The notes: generated by a model from the sequence alone, not told the origin. A stretch of DNA of 64,000 bases from Nyssa sinensis (GCA_008638375.1 CM018036.1:11842328-11906327); one strand, 5' to 3'; shown: positions 12,878-27,258, counted from the stretch's first letter. Program-made: numbers and translations.

Positions 12878-15060
12878 GTTTACCTACAAGAAAAGATTAA
12901 AAGACACTTAGAAAAAACAACTCAAACATGCAAAAGACTCTAGGGCTTGAACTTGACTCCATCTAATACAGCAAAGAAAGCACAAAGCCACAAGTTTGAC
13001 TATAAACACACACATATATATAGGAAAGTAGGAGGACAGAAAAATGCATTTGATGCCTTGCACATGAAAAGGAAAACAGACCAATCAGAAGAAAATGTAT
13101 AGATATTCAGTCCAAAAAAAAAAATGCACTTGAATATATCTGAATAGCAACACACCATATATATAGTATCCATTCAGCCAATGACAATAACATAATTTGC
13201 TACCTGACTACTATACAAAGGTAACAATGTCCTCGTTTTGAAGAAAAAAGATCGACTACAATTCAAGTATGTCTTGCCACCTTAATAATTAAGCATCAAA
13301 TTGTCACTTCACTCTTTGTTTGACAAGCTAAGTATGAAACTGATGTCAATATATCAAAAATAGATATTAGGTGTGAATATTACAAACTATTTCACAATGT
13401 AAATGCTAAAATAGACCTGTAAAACTACTTATAAAAAATAATAGAGCCGTAAAACTGCATTGAACATTGCATTGGATGAATTACTTAAAAAGCTCAAGTA
13501 GACATAAGTTTGTGTGGGGTTTGCTTCCCCAAATGCAGAAAAATGCATTTGGGAATAGGAGCGCCAACAATAGAAATAGTCAACAATCACCTACAAAAAC
13601 AATATAAGTCTCATCCAGGAGAGAGAAAACTCTAAATTAAATTATGTATCATAACTTTATTTCCGCATATATTAATCAACCATGTTATAGAACTTCAGAA
13701 CAAATCTTGAAGTCTATTCTTGGTTAACAAAAACAGTAAACGGATATTTGAAGTGACCAAAACAACTCAACTAAACATTCGTCCCAATTATTTGAGCCAG
13801 ACTACACAAATCTTATTGCACCATTTCACTCTTTTTATAACTTTCAGGTGAACCCCAAAACAAAACAAAAAAAAAAAAAAAAAGCATAAAATTTGCTCTT
13901 TAACTAGTTTTAGTTGACAACCAAAGAGATCTATCTGCTAAATGCTTCATTATGAATATAAGATTAGACAACTCATTGAGACCCAATTTAAAATTAACAT
14001 ACTCAAAAACTAAAACAATAAATTCTGACAAGCCATGAATTACTGACAGTCAACTAGCCATTTGCTGTCTGTTCATAAGACTATATAGCCACCTAAAACT
14101 AAAAACAAGTATATGATACTTTACTGTACGTATCTAAACATGGCCTGACATGTTCAGAAATTTAAATTTAAATATTATAAATGGGGCACAACTAGTCAAC
14201 CCAATTATAAAAAGAGGCTGAAACAATAGTTCAAGGATAATTTTCCCTTTCCTTTTTTTGGGTCGGGCACAATTTCTATTAATGAGACAATGGCAAAAGG
14301 GAAGAGTCATTTATTTATTTATTTTTTTCTTTAGGTTATATCGGGAAAAGATAAGAGGTGTATACAAGGAGCGCCCCTTATAAAAAAAGGGAATGACCTG
14401 GCCCCAAAATTAGCTGACTAAGTAAAAATAATTTACTCTTCTATAACTGGCGAAAAAAATTAGAAGAGCTAATAGTTTTCAGAATTATCAGAAAAGGACA
14501 GTTTTATACCTCAAAAAGAAGTCTGCACCAAACGAAACAGCAGATCCCCAATGAAATTGATATTTGCCCAGTCAATTGAAGAAAACAAACAGAATCCCTA
14601 ACCCTAGATCCCTGACCCACAGAAAAAGGAAACAATAGAGCCCTAAATCTTCAACAAAATCTCCAAATTTACACGTAACCCAACAATAGAAATAGATCTT
14701 TGAAACAAACTCACCAATAATTTAATAGATCTATAGGACAAAAGAACCCTAAGGAATTCTAAAACCACAAACTGTAAAATCTTAAAAAAAAAAAAAAAAT
14801 TTACAAAATCAGAACAATTATAGAGAGAAAATCGAGATCCAGATTAAAAAAATGAATTGATTTACACAACGAGTGATAGATCGAAGAGAATCAATTAAGA
14901 TCGAGAAAATCAGAAACCCTAACCCTAGAATTCGATACGCAGCACGGCCAGGGTAAAAAGAGAGATAGATCGATAGAGGAGAAAGTGAGTCGAAAGAATC
15001 TGAGGTTGATTTGAGGATTCAGGGAAGAAATCGAGATGGAATCGAGCGAGAGAAGAGAGA
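12878..15060 (-). other. 5' UTR and probable 5' UTR intron of the ELM2/SANT gene
   Basis: On the minus strand, a strong acceptor (TTTTCTTGTAG) ends at 12884, six bases before the ATG. This implies that an upstream non-coding exon is spliced to the coding exon. That exon probably lies around 14850-15060: the minus-strand sequence there is CT-rich and leader-like, and contains a telo-box (complement of AAACCCTAACCCTAG, 14914-14928). The exact donor is not certain; 'gtaaatc' near 14866 is one candidate. The intron would be about 2 kb and shows no gene. Confidence 0.55.
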
Positions 15061-15275
15061 TTGAAAAAAAGGAGGGGCGCGAATATGACGAAAAAATAAA
15101 AAGGGTAAAGCTGGGGTTGGCGAATTTTTGTAACCGGCGGCCCGAAGTTAGTAACCGGGTTGTGAAAAGAAAGGGGTTCGTAATTACGTGTAATTACGAA
15201 ATTTGTCTGTATGGGTCAAATAAAAAAGTGCATGGGATTGTAATATCTGTGGGCTATATATATATATATGGGAAT
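15061..15275 (-). promoter_or_regulatory. Probable promoter of the ELM2/SANT gene
   Basis: A TATA-type run (TATATATATATATA on either strand) lies at 15255-15269. Nearer the leader there is a near-palindrome with an ACGTG core (CGTAATTACGTGTAATTACG, 15179-15198). Two TAACCGG motifs (15131 and 15152) and a GGCCC motif also occur. The local rise in GC compared with the flanks fits a plant core promoter. The start site is not determined. Confidence 0.4.
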
Positions 15276-15405
15276 GTGGCTGGTTAGGCATAGATTAGAA
15301 ACCTATAAGGGGAGCAAAGTATAAGCTGACACGTGCCATGTTATTTGAATGGGAAGTGAGAATAAAATGGTAAAAAAAGGCAACTTAGATACAACTTTGA
15401 CTTTT

Positions 15406-15446
<41 letters not shown>

Positions 15447-16550
15447 CATTCTTAGAATTTAAAAAAAAAAAAATTATCAAATTTTGAAGAAATTATTTCT
15501 GTCAAAAATTAGGTAATTTGGCGGGGGTGGTTAGGGGTTAAAAAAAGGATCACTCTGGAGAGTATTGTTAGAAGAAGAGCACACTGACCGTGTGATGTTA
15601 TTGTAAACACGTGACATCAAATATGTTTTAAGTCCATATTTTTTTTTTATAAAAGTGATGATAATATTAGATTAAGAAATAAAAATATTAGATTGAAAAA
15701 ATCTCACCAAATACTTTTTTTTAATATATAATACTTTTTAAATAACTCAATCAACCGAAAACTTAATTTATAATTTTTTTTATTATTTTATAATAGAGTC
15801 TCAAACTCAAAAAGCAAGAAAAAAAAATGGGATCAACCATTATTTTACAAGTTACAAGTAATTTCATTTTCTTTCTAGATTGTGCGGGAAAATTGTGAGG
15901 AAGAGGATTATGAGAAAGAGAGAATTTTATCTTTAAAGATACCTTACTAATTTTCCTTATCTAGAAAAAGAAGAGTGAAAAATAGAAATTAAAGATTTTC
16001 AGGAATCAATTCATTTCCTTTTCTCATAAAATCCACGGCCCGCCCTGTTTGGTTATAAATTCAAAAACAGATTTTTTGAAAATCATATTTAAAAATCTGT
16101 TTGTTTAATAATGTTCTAAAACAAAATCCTGAACATTATTTTAAAAGCATTCTGAATATCTTTTTTATCCCACTTTTTATTTTCAAAAATAATTTGACTA
16201 TTTTTTACATAACATTTTCAAAACTTTAAAGTAATTTTTAAGTTGCTCTATGATCCTGAAAAATATGAAATGATAAAAATAATAATATTTCTATTTAAGT
16301 ATTAATTGAAAAAAAAATGATTACATCTCATTTATTTATGGTTAAAATTGATAACGTTTTATCCATATTTTTTTTGTTATTTATATCTATATTTTGTTGA
16401 TAATATCTCATTTAAGTAAAATCAAATAAAAATTAATAGATAAATTACAATTTTTTCCCATTTTTGAAAATATCTATTCAAAAATGTTCTTAAAAGACAC
16501 GTTTTAAAGAATAATTGAATACTTTTAAGTTTTTTTTCTGTTTTTAAAAA
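15276..16550. other. Intergenic, AT-rich, with AT microsatellite
   Basis: A perfect AT dinucleotide run occupies about 15409-15443. The rest is low-complexity A/T-rich DNA without a supported gene. Confidence 0.6.
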
Positions 16551-16553
16551 ATA

Positions 16554-16830
16554 AAAATATTAACATAAATTCCTTTGGAAAGGAATTTTCAAAAATAAAA
16601 AAAAAAAAAAATCTGATAATAGCCTCTCTTTAGGAAACAACTAACAGTACTTTTAATTTTAAAATTTTAAATTTATTAAAAAATGAAATTACTAGATAAC
16701 GCACATGTATTTTTAATTTTATTTGTTTTTGAAACCACAAAAATTAAAAATAAAAACAAATCCAAGTACACGGGTTTTATAAGAACGCTAGCATTTTCAT
16801 TTTTAAGAACAAAAATACAAAAATAAAAAA

Positions 16831-16870
<40 letters not shown>

Positions 16871-17158
16871 AAAAACAGCAAACATAAAAATATTAACATA
16901 AATTCTTTTGGAAAGGAATTTTAAAAAATAAATAAATATGATAATAGTATCCTCTCTTTAAGAAACAACTAACAGTAATTTTAATTTTTTAAAATTTAAA
17001 TTCATTAAAAAATGAAATGAACCGAAAACACACATCTATTTTTATTTTTATTTTTATCATTTTCATGGTTGAAAACACAAAAATTAAAAACAAAAACAAA
17101 TTCAAACAAGCATGTTTTACAAGAACATTTTCATTTTCATTTTTAAGAACAAAAAAAA

Positions 17159-17196
<38 letters not shown>

Positions 17197-17400
17197 GAAT
17201 AGAAAAATAGTGGCAGAACTTCCTAAGCCATGCCCTCTCTCTCTCTCTCTTCAAAAATAGAAAACATAAAAATATTAACATAAATTCACTTGAAAAGGAA
17301 TTTTCAAAAAAAAAAATTCTGATAATTATAGTCTTTCTTTAGGAAGTCATTAACAGTAATTTTACTTTTAAAAAATTTAAAAATAAAAAGTTATCTTAAA
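16554..17400. repeat. Tandem array of a 330-380 bp unit with (CT)n tracts
   Basis: The motif 'aaatattaacataaattc' begins units at about 16556, 16890 and 17269. Each unit continues with 'ggaaaggaatttt' or a variant, then 'taatagcctctctttaggaa' or close variants, an AT-rich part with repeated 'ttttcatttttaagaacaaa', and a CT microsatellite (16834-16868, 17161-17192, and a short one at 17234-17249). Two full units and a partial third are present. Open frames here simply read the CT tracts. Confidence 0.8.
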
Positions 17401-20400
17401 AAATAACTTATCTAAATGTATTTTCATTATTTTTTATCTTAAAAAATATGAAATCAAATTTCAGATCAAAATGTTTTTTCATAACTTTTTTCTCAGAAAC
17501 TTAAATCCAAAATATTATATCCAAACTTATTTTTACAGTTTTTAACTTAAAAACTGAATTCTGATTAGCATAACTAAATACATTTTCGCAGTTTTCAAAA
17601 AATTAATTACAAAATTCTGAAACACATTTCAAAAAATCATATCTGAATCACTATCTAAACGCAGCCCACATTTTCTTTTCGTCAATATGCAAATTGGTAC
17701 GCCTGCTTGAGGCTATTAAAGTATCTTTAATCCAAAATCTTTAAATTCATTTTTATTTTAGCATCTTTTTTAAATTTGAAAATAATAAATTTCACATTTT
17801 TATATTTTCACTTCAATCATACTAATCTTCAAATCACTAGTCAATATTTAAATCTCATTTTTTACATTTTTATTTTTAGCAAATATTAAAAGCTTAATTA
17901 TTATTAAAATCTGTATTGATAGTGATAGGTTGATAATTTTTTTACCATATAAAAAATCTATTTTAAAAGAAATAATTAATAATTAAAATAAAAAAATAAA
18001 ATATTGTTAAATTAATTTTAAATATTTATTTAAATAATATAAAAATAATTAATTATTAGTGTAGAATACTATAAAAATAATTAGTGGATGAATATTACAA
18101 AAATAGTGCATAAATAGTGATTTAAAGAATGAATAGTGGGCTTTCAACTATTCATAACTTCAAATTTGAAAAATATATGAAAATGAGTTGGAGACGAATT
18201 TTTTCATCTCCTTTAAATTTAAAAATTTGAAGGTCGATTAGAGGCAAGTTGCAATATTTTAATCAAATTTCTGACCAGCCAAAGCAATCCATTTTTAAGT
18301 TACATTCCAGTTCCTCCAATCCAATGATGCAAAATGAAACTTTTCTGCTTTTATGCACTTGTACAAGTCCAAATCAAACATAGGGCCCTCAGCATCAGTC
18401 TTCCCAACTGAATCGCCTCCCCACCCCCACCACAAAACACACACACACACACACACAAAACACAAAAAGAGAACCTGCATGGAAAACACACGCAATGCAC
18501 GCGCACACAATCTGTTGGGATACATGGGTACCTTAAAACACTTGTGTTCTACATTGGTTGAGAAATGAACTTTTTTTTTTTTAAGTATATTAGTACTCAC
18601 CTTGTTAGACTTTGTAAAGTTGTGTAAGGCATACAAGACTGTGGGAAGCCTAATGAAATTTGGGCTACTGGGCGTGTCACCCACATTACACCTATCAAGG
18701 AGATGCAAATCCCCGAATTCAAGTCTCGCGCATGTGTAGAGATTCACCATTGTTTTATAACTTATTCTTTTTCTAGCATTCAAAATTCTTTACTATATCA
18801 ATTTTTTTTACCAGAGAGCGTAAATGATTAGTCCCTAGTTCAAACATTGTGAATATATGCTTGTACAAATCTTGGCTATTGTATTTGGTGGAGTGAGTGC
18901 CGCCAACATGGTACAACAAGGTTCTTCATCTAAGGTATAAAATCACTCTAAGGATAATATTCTCACACGCATCACCACTAAGTCATATGACTCATTTCTT
19001 GCTTTACTTTTGGTTTGTGATTGACAACTTTATTATTCTGTCCTTGTCTTTAGATTGGAAAGTAGAGTTAATGTTAGTCCTAAAACCATTTAAATTATTT
19101 ACAACAGTACAATCGCCTCTTTCAAATCATTTCTAAGAGCTATAAAACACTAAATTCGCTTTCTAACCCTTTCCTTTTTCCGTTTCTTTCTATCTTATCC
19201 CAATTATATGAGATCGGGACTCAATAGCTAGTAAAATAAAAAATCAGCAATTAGAATGGGTAAATGCACTTTTTTTTGGATGAATAATCTACATATTTGA
19301 ACAATGACAACTAAATGCATACAAACAAGGGTAAGACAAGTACTGAAAAACTAATGACTGTATCAATCAATTAGAATGACTTAAAAATTACATTTTAATT
19401 GGTCTTAAGAGCCAAGCCATGAGATTCAAAGGGTTAGAGACACATAAATAGGCTTCAAGCAGTTCTTTTATATACAAACCTTACTAATTACAGCTAAAGG
19501 AATTGGCAAAATAGGCATCATTTACAATGAGATGGGACTAACTAAGCTTAGATACATCAAATCTACACGTGCCAGAAGAGTATGGATGACAAAGCAAAAC
19601 CACCTCAAACTGTGAAGGCTAGACAGAATTTATAGTTTGTCAAAAAATTATGCCCTTCCAGTTCAACCGTTGTCCTGCTAGTCCTAGATATGCCAAACTT
19701 ATATTAGGAAAAAGTAATAATAAAAGCAACCTAAACAGGTATTAATAGAAAAAGAATTAATAAAGAAAAATTGCAATGGAAAATAAATATATATATATAT
19801 ATATTTACTTTTACAGTAGACAGTTGTGAATGTGCCGATGAGCAAAATGACAGGAAATTAAATCAACTGGGAGACACCAGATCCAGAAACCTACGGTTGA
19901 AAGCAGCTCTGGCATGCATGTCCGTGTGGATGTGTATGTGCATGCTGAAATGTGTGTGACTATATATATGTATATCTACATATGTATTGTCAAATCAAAT
20001 ACTGCAAAACTTTTTTCAACTGACGATATCCTTTAAGGCACCTATAGAAGTTAAGGAATCCACTTCAAATGCCCTGTACAAGTAAAACTTATGATAGCTA
20101 ATCGTCTAAATATCCTCCACATTTCAATCTTCTTCACATTTATTTAGATTTCAACATGTGAAGGTGTCAAAGTTACTGAGAGAAATGCATGTGTATGTTG
20201 CAGCTCATACAATACTGACTTTGTTTAGAGTTAAAAATCTTGAATTGATGCAACAGATACCTGTCCTGATGTGGAATGTTTTAAATGGAATATTGTTACT
20301 TGAATATAGTAGAATCCTGTAATTAAGAATTGTGGAGAGACAATCAAAGGAAAAAAATAATTAGGGCTGGAACAGAGCATGTGAAATGCCTGTACAAATA

Positions 20401-20619
20401 CTTCAACAGATGATTAAAGAATTTATAGAAGTCACTAGTTCCAAAAAGGCATTTAAGTTTTCTTATAGCAAGGTCAGCAGACTATTATGACAAACAGTTT
20501 CAATTGAGAGAAATAAATTCGCCATGCATAAAAAATCAGCTGGATATTAACGTTCACAACAGAAATTTTACCAGGAATGTAGTGCGGAACTTAGTCCTGA
20601 GACTCCCAATGCAGAATTA
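17401..20619. other. Intergenic; no gene supported
   Basis: An (AC)n run lies at about 18436-18458. Open frames in this interval (such as 18295-18783 minus) have simple-sequence composition and no recognisable domain. The part nearest 20619 is the expected 3' UTR of the LRR gene, but its polyadenylation site was not identified with confidence. Confidence 0.5.
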
Positions 20620-20730
20620 TCACGGATCAACACCCTCATCAAGGCCTTTAGAACTGATCATCACATTTGAATCAATTTGCTTGTCAAACTTCTTTTTCCT
20701 TCGGGCTTCAAACTCATGGAATCCTTCCAC

Positions 20731-20835
20731 CTGAAAGCAGATATTGGCAAAATTCCATTTTGGTTTAAGACTTGGGTGATTGCACTGAAAATTTGAAAGT
20801 TTCATCAAGCCATTCAATAGGGAACCATGTCTCGC
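20731..20835 (-). other. Intron 8 of the LRR gene: GC-AG, 105 nt, open in frame
   Basis: The donor is CAG|GCGAGA and the acceptor CTTTCAG|GTGGAAGG. Splicing here joins DQFQQ to VEGFHEF, as the family requires. The intron is a multiple of three and has no stop in frame, so retention would insert 35 residues rather than truncate the protein. Confidence 0.65.
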
Positions 20836-22272
20836 CTGTTGGAATTGATCCATAGAAATAGGATTGTCATGCAGGGAAGTATTCTGAAGAGCTTTGCAGT
20901 CTTTTAACAGATTTTGAGGTATCTGTACAGCAAGATATGTCACAATATCAACACATAGTTCTCATTATCTTCTGTTGCATATTGTAATTGCGAAATCTAA
21001 AATATAGATAAACTAGTATCTGCAAATCTGCTTTGAAAGGAAGGAGTTAAGACCTGGTTAAGGCTGTCAACCCTAGATGTAAGTTGCTGATCAAATGTAT
21101 GGACATTAAGGCGTAAAAGTACTGTGACATCTAAAAAGTGAATTTGAGAATCACATTACAGCTAATTTCCAATAAAACGTTCAGCAATCTCGCAATTCAT
21201 ATTTCTAAAGATGTCCATAGATGATAAATTAGATTGTTGGACTCCTTTGAGTGTGCGCATGTTGGTTTTCTTTTTAGTAAATGATAAATTTGAAAGCTAG
21301 GGAATGTTTTACTAGATAGCTTAAATGGGATGTAGAAGTTAACTTTGTATGATGGTGAGCTTTGTATATTACCATGAGAAGTGCCCTTAAACAGCTCCCA
21401 CATAACCAAATTAAAAAAAATATGGATCTCTCAAAGAGAGAGCTCATAATCTTATTGAAAATAATTAATTTTTTAGTACTTAACAACTAAAAAATATGGG
21501 GAAAGGAGACGTAAAAGCCACAGTGGTTCCTTGATATACAAAGGGCAAAAGAAAGGACTCCTGATATGTATATTTCAATACTACTAGCTACGAGTCCTAA
21601 TATTGAGCAATGTCAAAAAACACCAATCATCAAGCAAGTTGGCAAGTCAAAAGTAAAGTATAACTAACTTCTTTGTCAAGAGTGGACATAGAAAGCATTG
21701 TCATCACTGCTATCATAATGTAATGCATTAGTCATAAAACAATCCACACATTCCATTCTTGATTCAAACAGGCCAATCTTGTTGAATTACCCATTGGTCA
21801 GCCCTTTGGATATTCTAGGAAAATGAAGCAATGCTTAAAAGTCAACATTTTCCTCATGTATTCAGGAAGCCGCTGGAGGAGAAAATTTGACATGTCATGA
21901 TCTGTCAACTCAAAGAAAGATCCATCGATTATGTTCACAAACTTTAACAGGACAGGGACAGACATCAATCCATCAGGCATCACCTCTTAATGAATATTCT
22001 GAATGCATCTTGTGAAAGTTTCCCAAGGTTGGCAAAATTATGCTGGAGCCAACATTTTCATTACATCATATGTTGGGCAAGATGGACTTTGAAGTTGCCC
22101 AACTTTAGTAAAATTACAAATCAAAGTCCTCATTCTAGTTTCAGCAACTAGGAAAAACTTAATTTGAGGCAGAGTAAGTTCCTTACGGGATAACATCTGA
22201 TTGAATCCCTTCTAAATGCCTGCCTCTCATGAATTCCCTCCCGGAGAAAAGATTGAACATATTGGGAAAACA

Positions 22273-22540
22273 TACCAAAAGTTCCCTCTAAGATACTTTT
22301 CAATCCAAAAAAAACCACTGATAAAGTAAGCTTAGATCCAAAAGGCCAAAAAATTGAATTATTACATATTTCTAACCCAAAAGCCTAACCTTTAAGACAC
22401 TCACATAAAAAAATACCAAAAGTTCCCTCTAAGATATTATTCAATCCGAAAAAAACCTATTTAAAGTAATCTTAGATCCAAAAGGCCAAAAAATTGAATT
22501 ATTATATATTGAAATCCCAAAAGCCTAACCTTTAAGACAC
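22273..22540. repeat. Two-copy tandem repeat, 141-bp unit, in LRR intron 7
   Basis: 'taccaaaagttccctctaag' starts at 22273 and again at 22414. Both copies continue with 'cttagatccaaaaggccaaa' and end with 'aagcctaacctttaagacac'. Only a few differences separate the copies, so this duplication is younger than the one at 845-7735. Confidence 0.85.
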
Positions 22541-25500
22541 GGTTCACATCCGTTCAAGAAATCAAAATTTTGACATAAATTTCCCCCAACACATCTCACA
22601 ACAGTTCGAATACATTACTAGAACTTGAACCCCTCCCTCGTGCACATTCCCTGATAGGTCTAATATTTTTAACCAAAAAACAATCGAAATAATTTGCTTG
22701 AGGCAATTTATCCAGTACTCCCCCCCCCCCAACCCTAAAAAAAACACTGAATAGTACAGTCTGTCCTTGGACTGTTTGTGACACCAGGTGCAAAGTCCAG
22801 GAAACCCTTTCAATGAAGCCACCGGAGAATCTACATGCCACTTCTCTTACTCCATATACCCTCTTACATCACTCCTCTCTGTGTTCTAAGCTAGCCACCC
22901 AATCACCCAATATGCTTTCCAACTTAAAAAATCACCACCTAGCACCACCATGCCATATTATTTTGGTCTGAGCCACCATCTAGATATTCATTGTTACATG
23001 TTGGAGTTGCAACAGCCATCTTCACCTCTTTCATTAGACCCCCCTATATCCAGTTGTCGCAACCACAATGACCCACCATTTTCACAAGGACCGCTTTTTA
23101 AAAATGCTTCTCTGGAGCATCACACCATGGCGCACCACTTGCATCAACCCCATCAACTTGAACAAAACCTCCACCCACTTTAAATTAGCAGAGTCCACCC
23201 GCTTATTGTTCCATGTGAACGTCCCTTAAAACTCCTGAAAAATCAAAAGGCAATTATGCAAATGTAAACGAGTCAATCAGAGCTTCTTCTACTATGTCTT
23301 GCATGATGAATGCCAGCCGAAGGAGAGATGGAGTAAAGAAAGGGGGAGGTCCTCTTGTTAGGCCATTGGATGAGAGAGTATATCAACCCAAAGACAAGTA
23401 CTTCTAATGGATGTTAATACTGGTTTAACAGTTTCTCTCATTTACTTCAGAATACAAACAACAACCATAAGAATAAGGCAATAGTTTCAATTTGGCATAT
23501 GCTGATGTTTAAAATATAATGTACATGAAGGAAAATAGAAAATGAAAGACGTAGAAAACAAGAGAGGCATAAATGATCGTACCTACATTGTGCATTTTAT
23601 GAGAGAAGATGAATAGGATTCCAAGTATAAACTGAATACCTGTTTCACATTATTATTGTTTAAGCATATTGACTTTAGGTGAACGAGATTGCAAACTGAA
23701 GAGGGAAGTTCCTCAATAGAATTTTCTGCAAATGAGAAAATATATATAATAAGAGCCACAATCATGAAGCTTAGTGAGAAAATGAGGGTAAAAATACGTG
23801 TATGCACAGAACCTCAGTAAAAACAAAGCAAGCAGAGGAATATTACATATTAATCCTTTAAGGGTAAGAGAAAACATTATAATCCCCTAAAACTAGTGGC
23901 AACTTCAACTCTCTTAAGTTTCAAAAGGAATGGGTCATGCTTTATCTATAAAATTTCATCCAATTCTCCAATCAAGCAATTTAATCAAAATTCTGGGGAT
24001 AGCCTTTCGTCCTGCCAACAAAGAAGTCATCCTTGATGATTTCTGAAACAAATTGAATAATAGAAGAGACAGTGCGCAAAAATGGAGTGCAGAATCACAA
24101 CAAACAACTCCAGCTTCCATCTACTGTGATGACACTGTAATTTGTAACCATCAAGAGAATTCCTTACATAAGATTTAACATCTTGATGCTATAGACATTT
24201 AATAAGTCCCCATCCTTAGAAGTGCATCTGAGTTTTTTGGTTTATATATGCAAATTCAGAGGTTCTCCAACTCACATAACAGCATACATCAAATGTAAGT
24301 TGTCATGTGAGTTTCCAATCACTAAACCAAAAACCTCACAAGCATAATTGTAATAATTGAACTTTTGGTTGTACATCTATCCAAGTGCATAACCACATGT
24401 GGATCCTGCGCTGATTTAAGAAACATGTGCAATATATTATTGGCAAAATACGACAAGCAGAGGAAAAAAAAAAAAAAACTCACACAAAATCTTACAGAGA
24501 ACAAACATGCCACATAAAATGTAAAATGGCTTTGAAAAGTAGGTGGCTAAAATCATTTTTATCAAAAAGTAAACTAAAATGTTTTGCAGGTGAAGTAGTG
24601 AACAATTTGAAAAAAGATGAGGTTAGACGTAAGATATTTTCCTAATGTTCCAAACTATGTATTCCTCTAGTTCTTAATCAAATGCAACGCTTTTCAAAGA
24701 GGAAATGTGGCTGTGAAGAGTTAAAATGATTAAAGACAAGACTCGGATGTACCATTTGCTTGTAGTTCTTCCAGAGAGAAGCAACTCCAATTGATTCTGG
24801 AAGAACCTCTAACTTGTTATTTGATACATTTAACAGCATCAACTGCATTGTCAAGCAATAGATGTTAGCTCCTGCAACTTAAATATTCACAATAAATGAA
24901 TTATTCCAAACCAAAATTTCGAATGACAAAAATCATAGCATTTATGAACCAGCTCAAATCTAGGTTTCCAATTGTCTGTACACTCTAAGTAGATAAGAAA
25001 AACGGAAGGATTTGACTCGTGTCAATCATCACATCTTCCAACCAACAACCCCACACCAACTCATCAACAACAACAACCACCTTTCTCAAGACAAAAGAAA
25101 TACCTTGTATTTAAGCATGTAAGCATTCACCTCAAAAATCAGAAATCATGGTAAACACAAGGCCGGGCCACTGCCAGTTTCTGGAGTGAAAATGAGATGA
25201 CGCACAAGGGTTTTGATAATAATAACAATATTACTTGTTAAAAAATTAATAATAAAATCAATGATGACAGAATTCACATGCACACACATAGAAACATGAG
25301 AACATGAAAGAATAATTTAAGCTTGTGAACTTAAAAGGATTATGCACGAATGCCCCCATCCCCCTCAGCAGAAAAAGAAAAGAACGAAACAAAATCTTTA
25401 GAGTAAATGACCAAAAATGGTAATGCAATCTCAACAAAAGTAGTGTAAAAAGGTCAGTGCAAGTACTACAATTGCCTCATAAGTGACATAGAATTATGGA

Positions 25501-27099
25501 ATAAACACAGATTACTTGTCAAATTACAATTATTGTGAAACACATGAGTACGGTTCATGTTTCCCTAGATGTAGTTACTCACATTGCGTAAACTCCCTAT
25601 AGTCTCAGGCAGCCACATTAATCAATTTCCTGAGATGGACAACCACTCAAGTCTTACCAGCTGGCCCACTAAACATAGGAGACATAGATCTAGTAAAAAC
25701 CAAGTAGAGGGTGGTCTTTTGCAGGAAACAATGACCCTCAAAAGTTTACAGATAAAAACAAAAATATAATATAAACCAACTACGTTAAATATGACAATCT
25801 ATTACTTAGAGAAGAAGAAAATTACATTCATCAGGCAAGATAGTAATTCGATTCACATCAAGTGTCATAACTTTCAAATACCGAAGTTTCCCCGGGTTTA
25901 TTGCCAGGCCCTCGATAAGGTTATCTGCTAAAACCTGGAAAAATGAATTACTCTATCAGGTATTCCAGTCTCTGTTATTTTAATAGAATAATACCAATTC
26001 GTCACTTAATGACAACATTTAACACGATTAACCATTACGTAAATGCATATATTAACATCATATCATAAGGAGTATAATAGAAATAGACATTCCTTAATTG
26101 TCACAAATCACAACTGGTTGCAAACCCCAAGCATGATTTCCCAGGATGCAATCAGTTAACAAATGAAGAAAAGTTCTTAAGTTTAGTTTAAAAAACAAAT
26201 AAAGAAAAAAAGAGAGGATACTAACAATCTGACACGGTTATTCCTCTCAAAGACTAGACAACAAAAGTTGGGTTTTGAGAGAAGTTATTACATAGGTTAT
26301 TCAAATTCCAGTCAACCTAATGAAATCTCTTCGACAACACTAAAGGTTCAGGAGTTGAGAATCATTTGGTATGAAAATAATCAAAACTGGGAATCTGGTC
26401 CAGATAGTCTCCAGACTTATTATTTGGGGCTAATTTGTAGCATTTGGAAAATTACCAATTTAGAAACAAACAAATTATATGAGATAATTCAGGTATCAGT
26501 CATCTGATTAAAAGATTAGAAACGATTTCAGAAATTCAACAATAATTTCAATAATCCTTAGTAAACTAAAATCACTGGAGAATGATTTTTCCCAAACCCA
26601 TAGACTACTACTTCCCATCATCTTCCTTATCTAAGTATTAGGATAAACTACGCCTTTCAATGGATTAAATCTTGATCCGGGTTACAAAGGATCTGATCTA
26701 ACAATCCCATTGATCAGAATCCGATAACTCTTCTAGATAAACAGATCAGATATCAATTAAACTACCCCAATCTGTTAAGGATCCAATCCGATATTATATA
26801 AGAATATATATCTTATATTAAAAATTACTACCAACCATAAAATTTTAAATGATCTAATGGTTCTTGTTTATCCACATGAAAAAAAATCAAAGAGATAGGG
26901 TTAGGGCTTTATTCTAGAAACCACCATCATTCTCTTCTCACTACAACATACATTCCTACCAGCCCCGTGCCTATGCTATTTCACAGCCAACATCAAACAA
27001 GCAAACATACCTTAGATTAGCTCTCTCTCTCTCTCTCTCCCCCTAGATTTGAAAACAAAATTTAGAAAGATATTTATGATGTTCGTTGGATTTATTTTG

Positions 27100-27258
27100 C
27101 ACCAAAAGGATAGTTCTAGTGCACAAGACTCCCGCGATTGTGGAAGGTTTATTGTATGCAACCTCACCTCCACAAGTGGAGAGGGAGTATCTACAACTCA
27201 AACCTGTGACATCCAAGTCACAATGAAATAATCTTACCATTGTGCCAAGGACTCCTTT
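27100..27258 (-). mobile_element. Au-like SINE
   Basis: Read on the minus strand it begins CCTTGGCACAATGGTAAG (A box, 27250-27233) and has a B box region GATGTCACAGGTTTGAGTTG (27213-27194). A body follows with 'GAGGTTGCATACAATAAACC' and 'GGGAGTCTTGTGCACTAGAA'. That order of motifs is characteristic of the Au SINE family of flowering plants. It lies in intron 3 of the LRR gene in the same orientation as that gene. Confidence 0.8.

Noticed and set aside
18295..18783. Minus-strand open frame of 162 codons
   Set aside because: Its composition is driven by AC/GT simple repeats and it shows no domain or conserved motif.
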